A stretch of DNA of 64,000 bases from Perognathus longimembris pacificus (Eukaryota; Chordata; Mammalia; Rodentia; Heteromyidae), in contig NC_063174.1 of the NCBI RefSeq assembly GCF_023159225.1, forward strand, positions 35,685,691 through 35,749,690. Direction: 5' to 3'. This document shows, one piece after another, positions 1 to 12,200 of this stretch (position 1 is the first letter of the stretch; each line of letters starts with the position of its first letter). Both the position numbers and the translations under genes were made by a program. The notes beneath the pieces were generated by a model. The model saw nothing but the letters and a program-made list of their open reading frames with translations, ran no database searches and had not been told where the DNA came from.

Positions 1-660
1 GGAAAAACTTTTGGAAAGCAGTGATGACAACACACAGAAGTTTGGGAAATAACGATTCTGAGACAACCTCACTGACGAAGGGCCTGGGAACAAGCTCTGT
101 GAAGGGCCAGAACTCCAGGTGACTTGTCAGAGAACATACTGTGGCAAAGTGGGGATGTCTCTAGGAGAATTACATCTGCTGCTCTTAGAGCCTGCTAAGC
201 TCTGCCACAGAGTAGCAGAGAAAACTGAGGGCAGAGCAGGCAGTAGCAACTGATGGAGAGATGGCCTTCAGAGACTAAGACAAGCTGCAGGCAAAGCCAG
301 ATGGAATGATTGCCTTTGTTTTTTGCCAAAAACTCTCATCTTGTTCCAGGAAGCTGAGCACCCACAACACAATGACTCTGGGAATTTCTGTCCCAAGATG
401 CATCTTCCTGGAAAAATAGACTTGCCTGCATGCAGTTAGGTTGGGCACACCATTCATTTCCCTCCCCATCTCCAGGCACCCAATCACTACAGTTACATGT
501 TCTAAGGAGACACACAGCCCTCCTAAAGGCCCGGAGGACAAGGCAGCGAGAGTCAGCGTCAAAGACCCCAAGTCAGTCCCTAGATAGGTCTGTGCTTGGG
601 GAGAGGAGAAACAACAAGGGAAGGACAATTACTCCATATCTGGGGTAAGTTAAAAGTTCT
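1..660. other. Unique non-coding sequence
   Basis: No repeat family, exon with splice sites or RNA gene is recognised. Short open frames here have no recognisable domain and no splice context. Confidence 0.5.
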
Positions 661-666
661 AAAATT

Positions 667-937
667 TCTGGGTGCCAGTGGCTCATTCCTGTAACCCTTG
701 CTACTCAGGAGGCTGAGATATAAGAATCATGGTTCAAAGCCAGGCTAGGCAGGAAAGTCTGACTTTTTTTTTTTTTAGAATTTACTTTATTATTGTGAGA
801 CTCTTATCGCCAATTAACCACCAAAAAGTGAGATGTAGAACTATGGCTCAGTGGTAGAGTGCTAGCCTTGAGAAAAAGAAAAAAAAACTTAGGGACAGTG
901 CCCAGGCCCTGGGTTCAAGCCCTGGAACTGGCACAGA
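667..937 (+). mobile_element. B1-ID SINE with a small T-rich insertion
   Basis: The B1-like left monomer (GTGGCTCA-type start, 'ctactcaggaggctgag') is followed by the right monomer ('tagagtgctagccttgag', 'gggttcaagccc'). About 34 bases starting with a T run (roughly 763-797) interrupt the left monomer. This may be a tiny later insertion in antisense orientation. The 3' end runs straight into the adjoining purine repeat. Confidence 0.8.
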
Positions 938-1027
938 AAGGAAGGAAGGAAGGGAGGGAGGGAGGGAGGGAGGGAGGGAGGGAGGGAGGGAGGGAGGGAG
1001 GGAGGGAGGGAGAGAGGGAGGGAGGGA
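938..1027 (+). repeat. (GGAA)n/(GGGA)n tract
   Basis: A pure-purine tetranucleotide tract of about 90 bases starts at the 3' end of the SINE that ends near 937. Open frames encoding Gly-Arg-Glu repeats over it are low-complexity artefacts. Confidence 0.95.
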
Positions 1028-1224
1028 AAAGCTCTGAAATAATTCTGAGTTCTGAGCTAGACCTGCAGCAAAAGTAGTGAGGGAGGAAACCAGCTTTGCT
1101 CCAGGGCCAGAAAGGAAGCAAGGAAAGGAAAACCTGTGACCACTGGCTGGGTGTGCTTGCTGTGAGCATTGCTGGGACAGATTTAAGGGGGATCCTCCCC
1201 CTCATCTCCCAAGTTACAATAATA

Positions 1225-1385
1225 ATAACTAGGAACTCTTCAACACTTACTACACATCAGCTTATTTTATAGAGGGTGGAGAACATGAAGCAGAGAGAGG
1301 CTAACTAATTAGACTACATTGTTAGAGCTATACATGGCTGGGCTGAGAATTAAACCCCACAAGTCTGGCACCAGAACCTTTACCC
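1225..1385 (-). mobile_element. MIR remnant
   Basis: The order of blocks matches an antisense MIR: a worn 'attttatagaggg..aga..gaagcagagagaggctaactaatt' segment, then a ctggg..gaattaaacccc box-B-like segment. This is an ancient mammalian SINE, heavily diverged. Confidence 0.55.
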
Positions 1386-2126
1386 CTAGTCAGCACACTG
1401 CACTGCCCCAAAGGTTGACTAAAAGCTCCTCTATGGACGCTACCATTTCTGAGTTTCTGCTTCTGGAAGTTTCAGATGGCATCTAGGGAGACAACAGGGG
1501 TGAGGAGAGGGGTGTGTGGCTCCAGCTGGACCATCACTGAAGTTCAGAACTGGGTGTCAGAGATACTGAAAGTTCTCAGCCAATTCCTCAGGCCAAGCTC
1601 TGACAGAAACCACACAGAGGTCTTCCAAGGTCAAAGCTGACCCTCACAGGACCATGGCAGCCACCAGAGCCTCAGAGTAGGAGCCATTCTCGCCAAGGGC
1701 TCATTACCCAGAGCCTTCCTTACTGCCAACCCTGCTGTGGAAATGCCAGCCAAGAGCAATGGCTTGTGTGCAGCTTCCCAGAGAAGCCATCTGCACAGAG
1801 CAGTAGCAGCCAGAATATCAGAAACAACTGTTCCACACAGGACTTTAGAGGGACTCAGACAGTAACCAAATACCTGCCTGGAAGCATGGGCAAAGAGGGC
1901 AAAAGGGCTTGGCAAGCAGAGCCAATCCTAGCCCAGAGGTCCACAGGGCTGAGAGTGAAAAGGGCACCCTGAAGGTGGGATACACAGGCTGAGCATCTGA
2001 GTATTGACCAGAATGCTCTTCTCAGTCCTTCACGTGACTACCTCCCTGTCGTTACTCTGGTCTCAGCTCAGTTGTCACCCCCAAGACCTTCTCTGGCTCC
2101 CCAATCCAACATAGCCTCCCTGTCAC
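1386..2126. other. Unique non-coding sequence
   Basis: Nothing is recognised beyond short open frames on both strands that lack coding character. Confidence 0.45.
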
Positions 2127-2252
2127 TTCTTGTTATTTGTTTTTGGAGACAGAGTCTCACTGTCTATCCCTGGCTGACCTGGAACTTGCAATCTTCTTAC
2201 CTCAGCCTCCTAAGATCTGGGATTACAGATATGTACCACCGTGCTCAGCGAT
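2127..2252 (-). mobile_element. B1 monomer
   Basis: Antisense 7SL-derived monomer: 'gagacagagtctcactgt', 'cctcagcctcctaagatctgggattacag' and a T-rich end at left. No right monomer is attached, so it is a free B1-like element. Confidence 0.85.
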
Positions 2253-2384
2253 ACCCTACCATCTTATTTTCTTCACAGCATTTTGATGCTTATGGTCTAT
2301 CCCAAATTGCAATGGGGGGCAGGGTTTTGTTTTCTTCACTACTGGGTAACTTCACTGCCTAGAATGGTGCTTGTAAACAATACC

Positions 2385-2434
2385 TAAAAATACTTGTAGG
2401 ATAAAAATACTTGTAGGATGGATGGATGGATGGT
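2385..2434 (+). repeat. Short tandem duplication plus (GGAT)n
   Basis: A 17-base unit containing 'atacttgtaggat' is present twice in tandem and continues into four to five GGAT units. Confidence 0.85.
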
Positions 2435-2559
2435 TGGGCTTAAATAGGCCCAAACCCTTAAACACTGAAGAGGGCAGTTGTAAACCACTACTAGCTGACT
2501 CAGCCGTTCTCCTTTCCTCATCATAGGGAATATAGCCCCTAAATTTTTAATTCTAGAAT

Positions 2560-3290
2560 TTTAAAATAGCTTTATTTTTTAATTACTAAAACAACATGAG
2601 TCCACAACTGAAATTTAAACATTATAGAATGGAATGACTTAGCAAGCAAAAGCCTTCTTGATCCCACATCTTAGAGCAAGTCACTATTAATGACTATAGT
2701 CAATCCGATTAAATAGCTTTAAAAGAATCCCATCCATGCACCATAGAAAGGCAAAGCACTCATCACAACACCAAACTAATAGCCACCATCATTTCCTCTG
2801 TACAATTCTTCCCCATGTATGAGTTTAGCAGTATCACAATGTGCTTATTCTGTAACCTGCCATTTTTTACTTATAACCGTTTTTCCAATTTGTAATAGAG
2901 CCTTCGTGCTCATTATCAGAATGGCTATGTGATATTCTACCAAGTCCAAAACTGTAATTAACCAAGATACTCAAAAGAAACAATTATTTCCCATTTCCAC
3001 TATTCCACTATTTCCACTGTTACATATGACACCCCAGAAATGCCTTGTGTATCTGCAAAAGCCAGTTGCTTTGGGGGGACTATTTCCTACTGAAAGATTT
3101 TTTTTTCATTTTAAACAGTACATCATTATGTATCCCAGGTGACCTCAAAATTACCATCTGCTTGCCTGAGCCTCCTCAAGTGCTGAGATTACAGATATGT
3201 GCCACACCACTCCTGGCTGTATTGAAATATACTTAATGAGTTAGTCCAGGCGTGGAATCACTAGATCAAGGTGTACAACAGTCTTAAGGA
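2560..3290 (-). mobile_element. Old L1M-type LINE 3' remnant
   Basis: Read on the minus strand, the left end carries AATAAA in an A-rich context, as at an L1 3' end. Blocks resembling the mammalian L1M 3' region ('atggctatgtgatattcta', 'gagtggaatc..tagatca') follow in order. A B1 monomer at 3095-3221 splits it. The subfamily cannot be set by eye. Confidence 0.45.
3095..3221 (-). mobile_element. B1 monomer inserted in the LINE remnant
   Basis: Antisense 7SL-like monomer with 'tatgtatcccaggtgacctcaaa' and 'cctcaagtgctgagattacag', preceded by a T run. LINE-like sequence resumes on its right side. Confidence 0.75.
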
Positions 3291-4040
3291 CAATGGCGTA
3301 GATTTCTCAGAAGACCTCTGTCTTTGGGGGAAGAGGAGGACATAGACCTCATACCTGAGTCTCTACCTTCCCTTTGTGGCCTCATGGCTGACTCCCCACT
3401 CCAATGCCCCTCACATCCATGCCCGTGCATACCACTCAGGCTTCAGGTCCACACAAGAGGACCTTCCTGAAAGACCTGCTCATCACAAGCTGATTTTGGA
3501 AGCCCAAAGATGATCATGAAGCAGCTTCTTGTCCTGTGCTGCCAACACTTAGCTGGAGAGTCAAGACCTACTCACAGCTGAGAAGTAACCTTATGACCCC
3601 TTTTCCATTTCCCTGCAGGCTCCCACAGAGGCTCTGGGCCCCCATGGACCAGGCCACAAGTTCCCTAAAGCCTGTTTATGTAAGACCACCAAAGCACTAG
3701 CTCTGTTTGCCCTGCCTTGCAAGGAGCTCCTTTCCTGCTCGTCTCAGACCCCACTGTTAGGTTGTCTGCTCTGTACAGACATAACAGCCTTCAGGCCAGA
3801 TGGGCCTCTGGGGTTTGGGAATACAGCCAATTGTTAGGTGTTTTAAGCATCAAAGAAAAGTTAGAGGGAAAGGCTGGGGGCAGGGAGGGGAGAGAAGAAG
3901 ACAGGACTGGCTCCTTGGTCAGGGGCCTTTCACTGTACATGGGGTTTCTCTGGTCTTAGGAAGAGGTGCTGCTGACAGCAAAAGGACTTGCTCCTCCTGG
4001 CTTCCTGGGAGATCATTTTCATTTTATTTTAGTTTAGTTT
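3291..4040. other. Unique non-coding sequence
   Basis: No repeat, exon or RNA gene is recognised. Confidence 0.45.
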
Positions 4041-4120
4041 TTGCAGTACTGGAGTTTGAACTCAGGGTCTCTTTCTTGCTGGGCAGGTGCTCTACCACTT
4101 AAACCATGCCATAGCCCTTG
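4041..4120 (-). mobile_element. ID monomer
   Basis: Antisense tRNA-like unit: box B region 'gtttgaactcaggg', then 'gctgggcaggtgctctaccac' (box A region). The preceding TTTTAGTTTAG stretch is the degraded A tail. Confidence 0.7.
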
Positions 4121-5380
4121 TGTGGAAGCCATCTTTTTGGCAGTATGGAGGTCACCTTTTTGGCAGCTATGTCTCCACAAATTGCCTTCTATCTAGGAGA
4201 GACACTGAATGTTCTACTCCAGGCCTCGTGGCCTTCACTGTAAGAATTGCTCATAGCGTTGGAAAGACTCTCCATGCAAGGACAGGCATAATTATATCCC
4301 ACATCACGGAAGTAAAACCTGATGCCCTAAGTACACAAGAGCCTATTGATAAGAAAGAATGTGGCAATGGCCTCTCCCAGGTGCTAGAGCCTGGCTTCAC
4401 TTAGGTCAGCCAGTCTGGGCCTGACCCAGTTTTTTAGATGTCAGGTGGCTGTAAGATGGCTCCAACAGTGACATGGCCTGAAATGCTCAACTCTGCCTAG
4501 CCATTCTAGAACTGTAGCCATATGACAAGCCCTTGGATAGGCTCAGAACTGGGATCCCTGGACTCAAGCCATTTCAGATAAAGTGCTGGATGGATGAATA
4601 GGCAGGGCCATTTTTCGTGTTTTGGTGCCAAAACATACTCACTTATCACAGCCTTGAGTGAGTGGCTCAGAACTGACATCAGGATCACTGTGCAGGCCAG
4701 CCCTGGCTTAACCTTTGTCCTGGCGCCACACTGGGGCTCAGCAATGTGGGCAAGCATCAGCCCCAGGGCTCAGCTGATCCTTGGCTTTCATGCATCCCTG
4801 GGAACAAAAGAAGAGGCCTTTGTAAACTTAATCTTCCCCAGCCCTGAGCCACTATAGCAGCCAGAGATTCAGGTCCAAGGCCCAGGGCTCTGTAGCGGGC
4901 CACCAGCAACTGTCCTCTCCTGAAACTGGCATCTCTTGTCTGCTGTCCTATCTGCTCATGGCTGGTGATAATCACACCATGAGAGCCTGAGCTGGTTCTT
5001 AGCCAATCCACACATGGGGTCAGGACTTAGGACCTCTTGTGTGAATGAGTGTGTACACACTTGTAAACCTGAGACAGAATATAATTTTAGAATCTAGCTT
5101 GATTCTCAGCTTCACATGACCCTCACCTTCACCCGCAGTAGGGTATCTGTTAGCAAGGGCTACTGAGAACCTCATGGAAGGCAGACACTGTAGGACATCT
5201 GTTTTAGAATTTGGGTAATCACACACAGAAAAATTAAAAAGACAAACAAAAAATGTGCTAAAACCCTTGCCTGCAATTTGCCATCCTAATATTTATCTCT
5301 CTGTATATATTAAGACTGTTACTATTGATATTAACAACTGGCTACTAGCTGATATAAATCTTACTTCATAATGCCCTTTT
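4121..5380. other. Unique non-coding sequence
   Basis: Nothing is recognised. The open frames on both strands around 4500-5010 overlap each other and have no splice or homology support. Confidence 0.45.
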
Positions 5381-5389
5381 ACTTACATA

Positions 5390-5602
5390 TGTTTTTGTTT
5401 GTTTGTTTTTTGCCAGTCCTGGGCCCTGAACTCAGGGCCTGAGCACTGTTCCTGGCTTCCTTTTGCTCAAGGTTATCACTCTGCCACTTGAGCCACAGAG
5501 CCACTTCTGGCTGTTTTCTATATATGTGGTGCTGGGGAATCAAACCCAGGGCTTCATGTATACGAGGCAAGCTCTCTTGTCACTAGGCCATATTCCCAGC
5601 CC
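5390..5602 (-). mobile_element. ID-dimer SINE
   Basis: Full antisense dimer: T-rich tail, right monomer ('ccacttctggctgttttct' end), then ID monomer ending 'ggccatattcccagccc'. A 9-base target duplication, acttacata, is seen at 5381-5389 and 5603-5611. Confidence 0.9.
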
Positions 5603-5644
5603 ACTTACATACATTTTTAATAATATCTCCATGACTTGACCATT

Positions 5645-5889
5645 TGTTTTTGGGTTTTTTTTGGTGCAGGTCCTGGGGTTGGAACTCGGGGCCTGGGTAA
5701 TGTCCCTGGACTTTTGCGCTCAAGGCCAGCTCTTTACCACTTGAACCACAGCTCCACTTGGACTTTTTTGGTATTTAATTAGAGGTGAGTCTCATGGGTT
5801 TTCCTGCCCAGGCTGGCTCCAAACCACAAATCCTGAGATCTCAGCCTTCTAAGTAGTGAGGATTGCAGATGTGAGCCACCAGTACCCGC
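5645..5889 (-). mobile_element. B1-ID SINE
   Basis: Antisense right monomer ('ggttggaactcggggcctggg') followed by an antisense B1-like monomer ending 'atgtgagccaccagtaccc'. It lies 43 bases from the preceding ID-dimer, in the same orientation. Confidence 0.85.
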
Positions 5890-7318
5890 TAAGACTTGGA
5901 GAGGTCACCATTTCTTGTATCTCATACGCAGTTGCAGACATTCCCTTGGGAACACCCTTGACCCAGAGCTTGCACAGATGCAAGGAGAGGGCTCAGCCCA
6001 GCAAAGGTAGCTTCAGGGAGAACAATGTGTGGCTGGTGGCAGACCCTCCCCCCCACGAAAGTCCACTCAGAAAGGTAGGCCACAGAGGTGCCAGCTTGCA
6101 CCAATGCCCAGCTCCTGCCCTCTCCCTCCCCCAGGCTTTGAAAAGAAACAAATCTTCTCCTTTTGTCCTTTTGATAACCTGTGTGGCAGGAGAGCCAAGA
6201 AGTGAAAGGAAAGGGGTTGAGGACCTAAATCTCACTATGTCAGATGTGTTCTGGAGGGTGCCCATGGACCTCCCCTGGGGGCCTCTGTGCAGAGAAAAGT
6301 GAAAGTCAGGTGTGAAGTGCAGTGAGTGGCTGTGCTTGGCTTAGCCTGTCCCTGTCCCTCCCCAACCCTCCCACAAACAGGAACCTCCAGCCCACCCCCA
6401 CCTGTTCATCCTCCTCCCCTCTCCCAGACTGCCAGATGAGGAGCAAGGGTCACCCTGGCACATATCTATCGGCTGGAAGAAAGGACCTTAACGAAGTATG
6501 TCTGATAGCCCCACTACCAGCACCCCTGTGACACATGGCCTGAGATGTTTGGTCTCACTCATGAGCCCTTCTCCTTCCCCAGGGCCCTCAAAAGGCCACA
6601 GCAAAACACAAGACAAAACAGAAACGGAAACCAAAGACCACATCCTGCCGGCGGAATCTGGTGCTGCTACAGTCAGGCCTGGAAGCCGGCTGTTGGCTGA
6701 GCTGTTGTCCTCAAAGATGAAGACACAGTAGTCATAGTGGGTCTCTCCAGGAGCCAGCCTCTGGCTGGAGATCTGGCTACTTCCTGGCCTGCAAGCCTTT
6801 GCCTAGGGGGTGGATGAGATGCTAGTGTAGCAGGGTCCTCACCTTGTCCTGTAAGAGCACAAGCTGTCCCTACCTCCCTCTGACTCTCCCTGACCCTCAA
6901 GAGCCAAGTGCCAGTGGACAGAGCTCACGAAGCTCCTGGTGGATCACAGGACCCCAGCCAGAGGTCTATGGGGAATAGGAATGTGTGATGAGTCCTTTAA
7001 GCAAGGAGCCCGTTGCAGAACTTGAGCTTTTCAAGTACATCAGCTCTTATAACACACAGCATTCACATATGAGTGACAGTAATATCTGCAAGATTTGGCT
7101 TTGTGTGTGTTCCATTTTAGGAACAAATACACAGGTTCAGGACAGCAAGAGATCTGGCTAAGTACATACATTCAATTCAAATCCCATTCCTTGGGCTCCA
7201 TTTGCCACTCTGGAGCCCTGTACAGAACACCTTTCTGGTGTGCCCAAAGGATCCATGCTTCCACTCATCCACTGGCCCATCTGAAAATCACTCCAGGTGA
7301 TGAATTCCTAGAGGCCAC
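5890..7318. other. Unique non-coding sequence
   Basis: No repeat or exon is recognised. The open frame at about 5856-6302 begins inside the SINE to its left and is not a gene. Confidence 0.45.
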
Positions 7319-7332
7319 AGAATTTCAGTTGG

Positions 7333-7540
7333 GGGCTGGGGATATAGCCTAGTGGCAAGAGTGCCTGCCTCGGATACACGAGGCCCTAGGTTCGATTCCC
7401 CAGCACCACATATATAGAAAACGGCCAGAAGTGGCGCTGTGGCTCAAGTGGCAGAGTGCTAGCCTTGAGCGGGAAGAAGCCAGGGACAGTGCTCAGGCCC
7501 TCAGTCCAAGGCCCAGGACTGGCCAAAAAAAAAAAAAAAA
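7333..7540 (+). mobile_element. ID-dimer SINE, young subfamily
   Basis: Full-length sense dimer with a 16-17 base A tail. It has the subfamily bases 'atatagcctag', 'cggatacacgag', 'ccctaggttcg' and 'gagcgggaagaagcc'. A perfect 14-base target duplication (agaatttcagttgg) lies at 7319-7332 and 7541-7554. Together these indicate a recent retrotransposition. Confidence 0.95.
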
Positions 7541-7786
7541 AGAATTTCAGTTGGATGGACAGATAATCAGGGGGGACAGGGCCCAGCTAAATTCTTGGAT
7601 GGTGAGTAATGACTGGTGTTAGTCTCTAATTTCTAAAGCATCATGTAAGGGCTGTCTCTCACAGAAAGCATCAGAAACATACCTGCAATAACCAAGGCTG
7701 TCTCTGAAAATTTCATCACACTGGCTAAGGTAAAGAGAAATGGAGTACATGGGTTGGGACATGAATAAACCACACAGGGAGGACTG

Positions 7787-7862
7787 GAGGTGTGGCTCAA
7801 GGAGCAGAGCACTTGCCTAGCAAGCACAAGGCCCTAAGTTCAATGCAAGTACTGCCAAAATC
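7787..7862 (+). mobile_element. ID monomer
   Basis: Free tRNA-like SINE: 'gtgtggctcaaggagcagagc' box A region, 'taagttcaatgc' box B region, short A tail. The 13-base duplication acagggaggactg at 7774-7786 and 7865-7877 shows independent insertion. Confidence 0.85.
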
Positions 7863-7877
7863 ATACAGGGAGGACTG

Positions 7878-10200
7878 AGGCAGGAACAGAGTACCCCAGA
7901 CAGGCATCCCTTGGGCCATTGCAGGTTCCTAGATGGGCACGGGTCCAGACCAGCTCAGATTGAAAAATAATAATGCCTATTCTGTTATTTCTACAATGAG
8001 CAGGCAATCTCAAAAGGCACAGACAGTTTTCACTCACAAGGATTGATTTCCCAAAGAGACTTAACCAGCAGCTGCTGGCAGGAAATTCCTCTGCATCATT
8101 TTTTTCTCCTCTGTAACTATTTAGGGTAAGCTGGGCTTGCAGGATTCAGTCCAATTCTCTGACAGGAACTTAAATCTTCCCCAGCCCCCATCTCTATGCC
8201 CTGGACCTAAGACTGGAGCCAGAATGGATACAGGCAAATACCATCCTGTTTACCTTCCCATTCTCCTCTTCCCAAACCTCCCAGAAAAAGATAAAACACT
8301 CTCCCTCACAACACTGAATCCTTCTGAAATGTATGGGACTTCCCACATACCCCCACCCAGTAGCTATCCAAGAAGACAGCTGCTCATCCCAGAATTCATC
8401 ATGACGGATGCTCCCACCCTAAGATCATGCCAGATGCTCCATTTTGAGGACTCAGTCCCATAATACTGCCCCTCCAGATGCCAGTCACAAGCAGTAATAG
8501 GTTAACACGTGTATTTCTGATAGGCTGAGTGCAAATCAGAGTTCCCATGACCCCTGTTTGGATCCCTACTTGGTTGTCTGGTTCCTGGGACAACCTATAA
8601 GAGAAATGTATGTAGAAAAGTATGGGGACAAGATTTACACTCTGCCACCTCCTAGTATCTCTCTGTATTCAGCCACTGGGAGCTCAATAAGCGTTGATAT
8701 TCAAGAGTTCATATTCTTAAAGGTGGGGAGATGGGGCTAGATGGTCCAACCCTCTAATCGCATCCTTTGGTCTTTTGGTGACTGGCCCAGCAGGCTAGAT
8801 GAGTTCCAACCTAAGTGCTTTATTTGTAAAAACTCAGGTGTGACCAAAAGATCCCATTACACAAGACTCTTCCTTCACTCAGGAAATATCAAGGGTTTAA
8901 GGCTTCTGTGACAGGATCCTGGACAAATAACAACTAGATCTCTTATTATACATACTTCCCTATCCAGGTGCCCACAAAGAAAAGAGAAGATTCCCAAAGA
9001 CCCATTAGGGAGCCTTCTGGTTCCTCAGAGCCCCTAGTTCTTCTCGAATGACCCAGAACAATTGCTTTTACTCATCCTGGTAGTAAAACCAGCCCTGAAG
9101 TCTAATGGAGTTGGCAACTTCACAAACCACAAAGTGACCACACATGGCTGCAAATGCAATTGGTCTTCCCTCCAGAGGACAAGTGATCTGTGGCCAGGCC
9201 CCCCTTAGAAACAAGGAAGAGACAGGGAGGTGGGTGGACAGGGCAGATGGGGTCCCAACTGCACTTGTCCTTGTCCTTCTACTTGATCCCCTCATTCTAG
9301 GATGGGACTGTGGATTTCCCTGCCTACCCCACACCATGCTTCTAACTTCTTCATTTGAAGGCCACCTTGTCTATCACCTTCCACTCCTTCCTTCTTCTTC
9401 CCCATCTAGCTTATTGTATCTACTGCCTCTTCCTCCGCTCTGAGTAAACCCTGAAGGGCCAACTCCTACACCTGGGAGGCTAGTCTCTGGCTTCTTTCCT
9501 TCCCCCACCCCATCCTACTCCCTGGCACTGAGTTGCTCCTGCTTGCTGTCTGAAAAGCTGGACAGCTGCTGGGCTCTCTAATTAGCTGCCTGGCCACTTT
9601 CCCAGAGTGAGGCATGTGTTACATTACAGTAAAGAGCTTCCTTACCTCCCTTCAGCAATAATCCCCTATGCAGATCCCATCAGCCAGGGGCCCTAGAAGC
9701 CTCCTCACATGAGACCAGCAAACTTTCTCCTGTCAGCCAGAAAACAGGAGAGAATGGCCTCACACTCTTATCGACAGTGTGACCTGGAGTTTATCTGGGA
9801 AGACCTAGGACTGGCCATGACCTTAGGGTGTCCTCCATCTTTAGGAACAACAAGGACTCTGCCCTTTGTTGCCTCACCAGAGCAGGCAGGAAGCCTGAGG
9901 GCCTTTGGGAATATAAAGCTGAACTGGTACAACAGTATGGCATGAATGCTCTGCTTATACAATTAAGCCACTCCAGAGATTTCTTGAACCTAGTTCAAGA
10001 ACCTTGTTATTCAAAGGTGTTGAGTTCCAGCAGTACCATGAAAGGACAGACACAATACAAGGTGTGAATAAGACAATACTCCCACCCTGCCCCCCCCCAT
10101 TCCTCCCTCGATTGATGGAAACGGATGAGGAATGAGTAAACAATCTATCACATACCAGAATTTCTGATATTATGCTGTGAAGAAGAGAAAGGACTGGATT
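7878..10200. other. SINE-free stretch
   Basis: About 2.3 kb without recognisable transposons, in a window where SINEs recur every several hundred bases. No exon is seen. A possible regulatory block is listed at 9540-9625. Confidence 0.4.
9540..9625. promoter_or_regulatory. Candidate conserved non-coding block
   Basis: Non-repetitive sequence with an E-box (CAGCTG), a homeodomain-type TAATTAG and no simple repeats. Motif content alone is weak evidence, so this is only a candidate for a conservation check. Confidence 0.2.
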
Positions 10201-10204
10201 CTGG

Positions 10205-10340
10205 AAAGCCTTTTCCCCCTTCCTTCCCTTCCTTCCTTCCTCCCTCCCTTCCTTCCTCCCTCCCTCCCTCCCTTTCTCCCTCCCTCTCTCCCTCCCTCCC
10301 TCCCTCCCTCTCTCCCTCCCTCTCTTCCTTCCTTTTTTCT
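10205..10340 (-). repeat. Polypyrimidine (CCTT)n/(CCCT)n tract
   Basis: About 135 bases of almost pure C/T made of CCTT and CCCT units. It abuts the 3' (left) end of the antisense SINE at 10341, so it probably grew from that tail. Confidence 0.9.
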
Positions 10341-10530
10341 TTCTGCATTGGCTGTTAAGCCCAGGGGCTCACACTTGCTAGGCAGTTGCTCCAACCTCTT
10401 GAATCATGCTCCAAACCCTATTTGAAGGATCTTCTAATTTTACCCTGAGCCAGCCTGGAACTTTCCATCCAGTTGCCCCTACCTCGTGAGTACCTTGGAT
10501 TATATGTAAGTGTTCCACCATGAACAGCTG
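10341..10530 (-). mobile_element. Diverged B1-ID SINE
   Basis: An antisense tRNA-like segment ('taagcccaggggctcacac..tgctaggcagttgctccaac') is followed by an antisense B1-like segment ('gagccagcctggaac', 'ccttggattatatgtaagtg'). It is old and worn. Confidence 0.55.
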
Positions 10531-10734
10531 GAGAGAAAGAGATTGGTAGCATTCAGGCATTGACAGGAAAGATGAGAAGAAATCACTCAAGGAGCTTAGG
10601 CAAGAGGGAATAGTAGGTGGAGATTCTTTTTTTTCCCCCTCTTATTTATTGTCAAAGTGATGTACAGAGAGGTTACAGTTTCATACGTTAGAAGAGATTC
10701 TTATGTAAGTGAAAGGTAAACAGTTTGAGAAATA

Positions 10735-10940
10735 GTAAGGCCCAGTGATAAGAGTGTGTGCTATGTATAAGGCCTAGCTTCAGAAGAAGGAAGGAAAAAA
10801 ATAGAGGAAGGGAGATAGGGAGGGAAGGAGGGAGGGAGGGAAAGAAGGAAGGAAAGAAGGAAGGAAGGAAAGAAGGAAGGAAGGAAGGAAGGAAGGAAGG
10901 AAGGAAGGAAGGAAGGAAGGAAGGAAGGAAGGAAGGAAGA
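10735..10940 (+). repeat. (GGAA)n tract with ID stub
   Basis: A worn ID-like stub ('cagtgataagagtgtgtgctatg') leads into about 150 bases of GGAA/GGGA/GAAA purine repeat, the last 70 of which are nearly perfect GGAA. Confidence 0.85.
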
Positions 10941-11779
10941 TAGCAAGGCCTGAGCAGTTGGTGTCAATGTGGCTCTAATATCCAATAAGGGCAAGAAATG
11001 GAGCATAGTCATAGGAAAACATCAGACCATCCTGGCTGGCTCCATGATTAGGCTAGATATGTGCTCCAATTGGAGCCAACTCTGGAGTTTTGGTTGGAAT
11101 GAATGAAAGAATGCTACAAGAAGCTACTGCCATAACTAAACCCAACTCTAGACCCAACACACCAGGCTAAAAGTCAACATGAGATCATTCATCGGAAGTT
11201 CCTCAGTACCAAGCGGTAATTAAACTGTTTGTAGGAACTTCAGATAAATCAGGATTAGAGATAGTAGTCAAATTTCTCAACAAGGCAAGTTTAATTTTTG
11301 GTCTTTTTGTTTTGTTCAGGTTTTTTGTTTGTTTTTGTTTTGTTTTGTCTTTTGCTATGTTGGGGCTCCAACCCTAGCTTCACCCACAAACAGGCCCATT
11401 TCAATTAACATAATGGGGTCCCCTACTTTAATACTTTCATTAAAGAAGTTACCTGGGATGAGGGGGATTGTGGCCCTATGTATTTATAGAGCCCACTTCC
11501 CATGTCATGTCAAGGTTAATCTGTGAAGGGCAAACAAGATACAAGGGAAAAGGCAACAAGGACCGAATATATAGGTAATGCCTTTCCCTACCCACGCAGC
11601 CTCAGTGCAATGGCCATCTAGGAGGGCCACAGAGGAGGGTCATATGCTTTATATTTTATCCCCCACATCCTCCCCCTTCCCAAATCCCCCTCCCCATCCC
11701 AAGATCCCACAGTTTCCAGGCAGTCAATCTTTACCTGAACTGAAGGGTATTAGTAAACTGTGGGGCATTGGCTGCTAGA
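10941..11779. other. Unique non-coding sequence
   Basis: A T/G-rich low-complexity run lies at about 11298-11350. Nothing else is recognised. Confidence 0.45.
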
Positions 11780-12002
11780 TTTTTATTAATTTATTTTGTG
11801 GTTCTGAAGATCAAACCCAAGGGCTTCACAGATGATAGACTGGTACTCTACTACTTGAACCACACATCCATGTCTAGCTTTTTGTTGTTTAACTGGAGAT
11901 ATGAATTTCACAGACTTTCCTGCCAGGGCTGGCTCTAAACCATAATCTTCAGATCTCTTCCTCCTGGGTAGATAGGATTACAGCCACTACCACCCCTCTC
12001 AA
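11780..12002 (-). mobile_element. Diverged B1-ID SINE
   Basis: Antisense right monomer ('gatcaaacccaagggcttcac', 'ctctactacttgaaccac') and antisense B1-like monomer ('gactttcctgcc', 'taggattacagccac'). Confidence 0.75.
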
Positions 12003-12029
12003 TTAGAAAAAAAAAGAAAGGAATAAAAT

Positions 12030-12200
12030 TAACAACTCTATAACACCTATTGATGACCTTCTATGTGCCAGGCAGCCTTTCAAAAATGGGCTTTTCAACT
12101 AACCTCTTCCAAGTGGATGAGACAGAAATCCCAATTTACAAGTGAAGTTCAAAGATGAGGGAACAGCTAGGAAATGAGAGGACCAAGGTCTTTACCAGTG
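12030..12200 (-). mobile_element. MIR remnant
   Basis: Antisense MIR pattern: 'tatgtgccaggcagcc', then 'gagacagaaatcccaatttacaa' and 'gatgagggaacag'. No clear ends. Confidence 0.5.

Noticed and set aside
2469..2477. AGAGGGCAG as a CTCF core
   Set aside because: Only the 3' half of the motif fits; the CCA part is absent.
5856..6302. 148-residue plus-strand open frame
   Set aside because: It starts inside a B1-ID SINE and has no domain or splice support.
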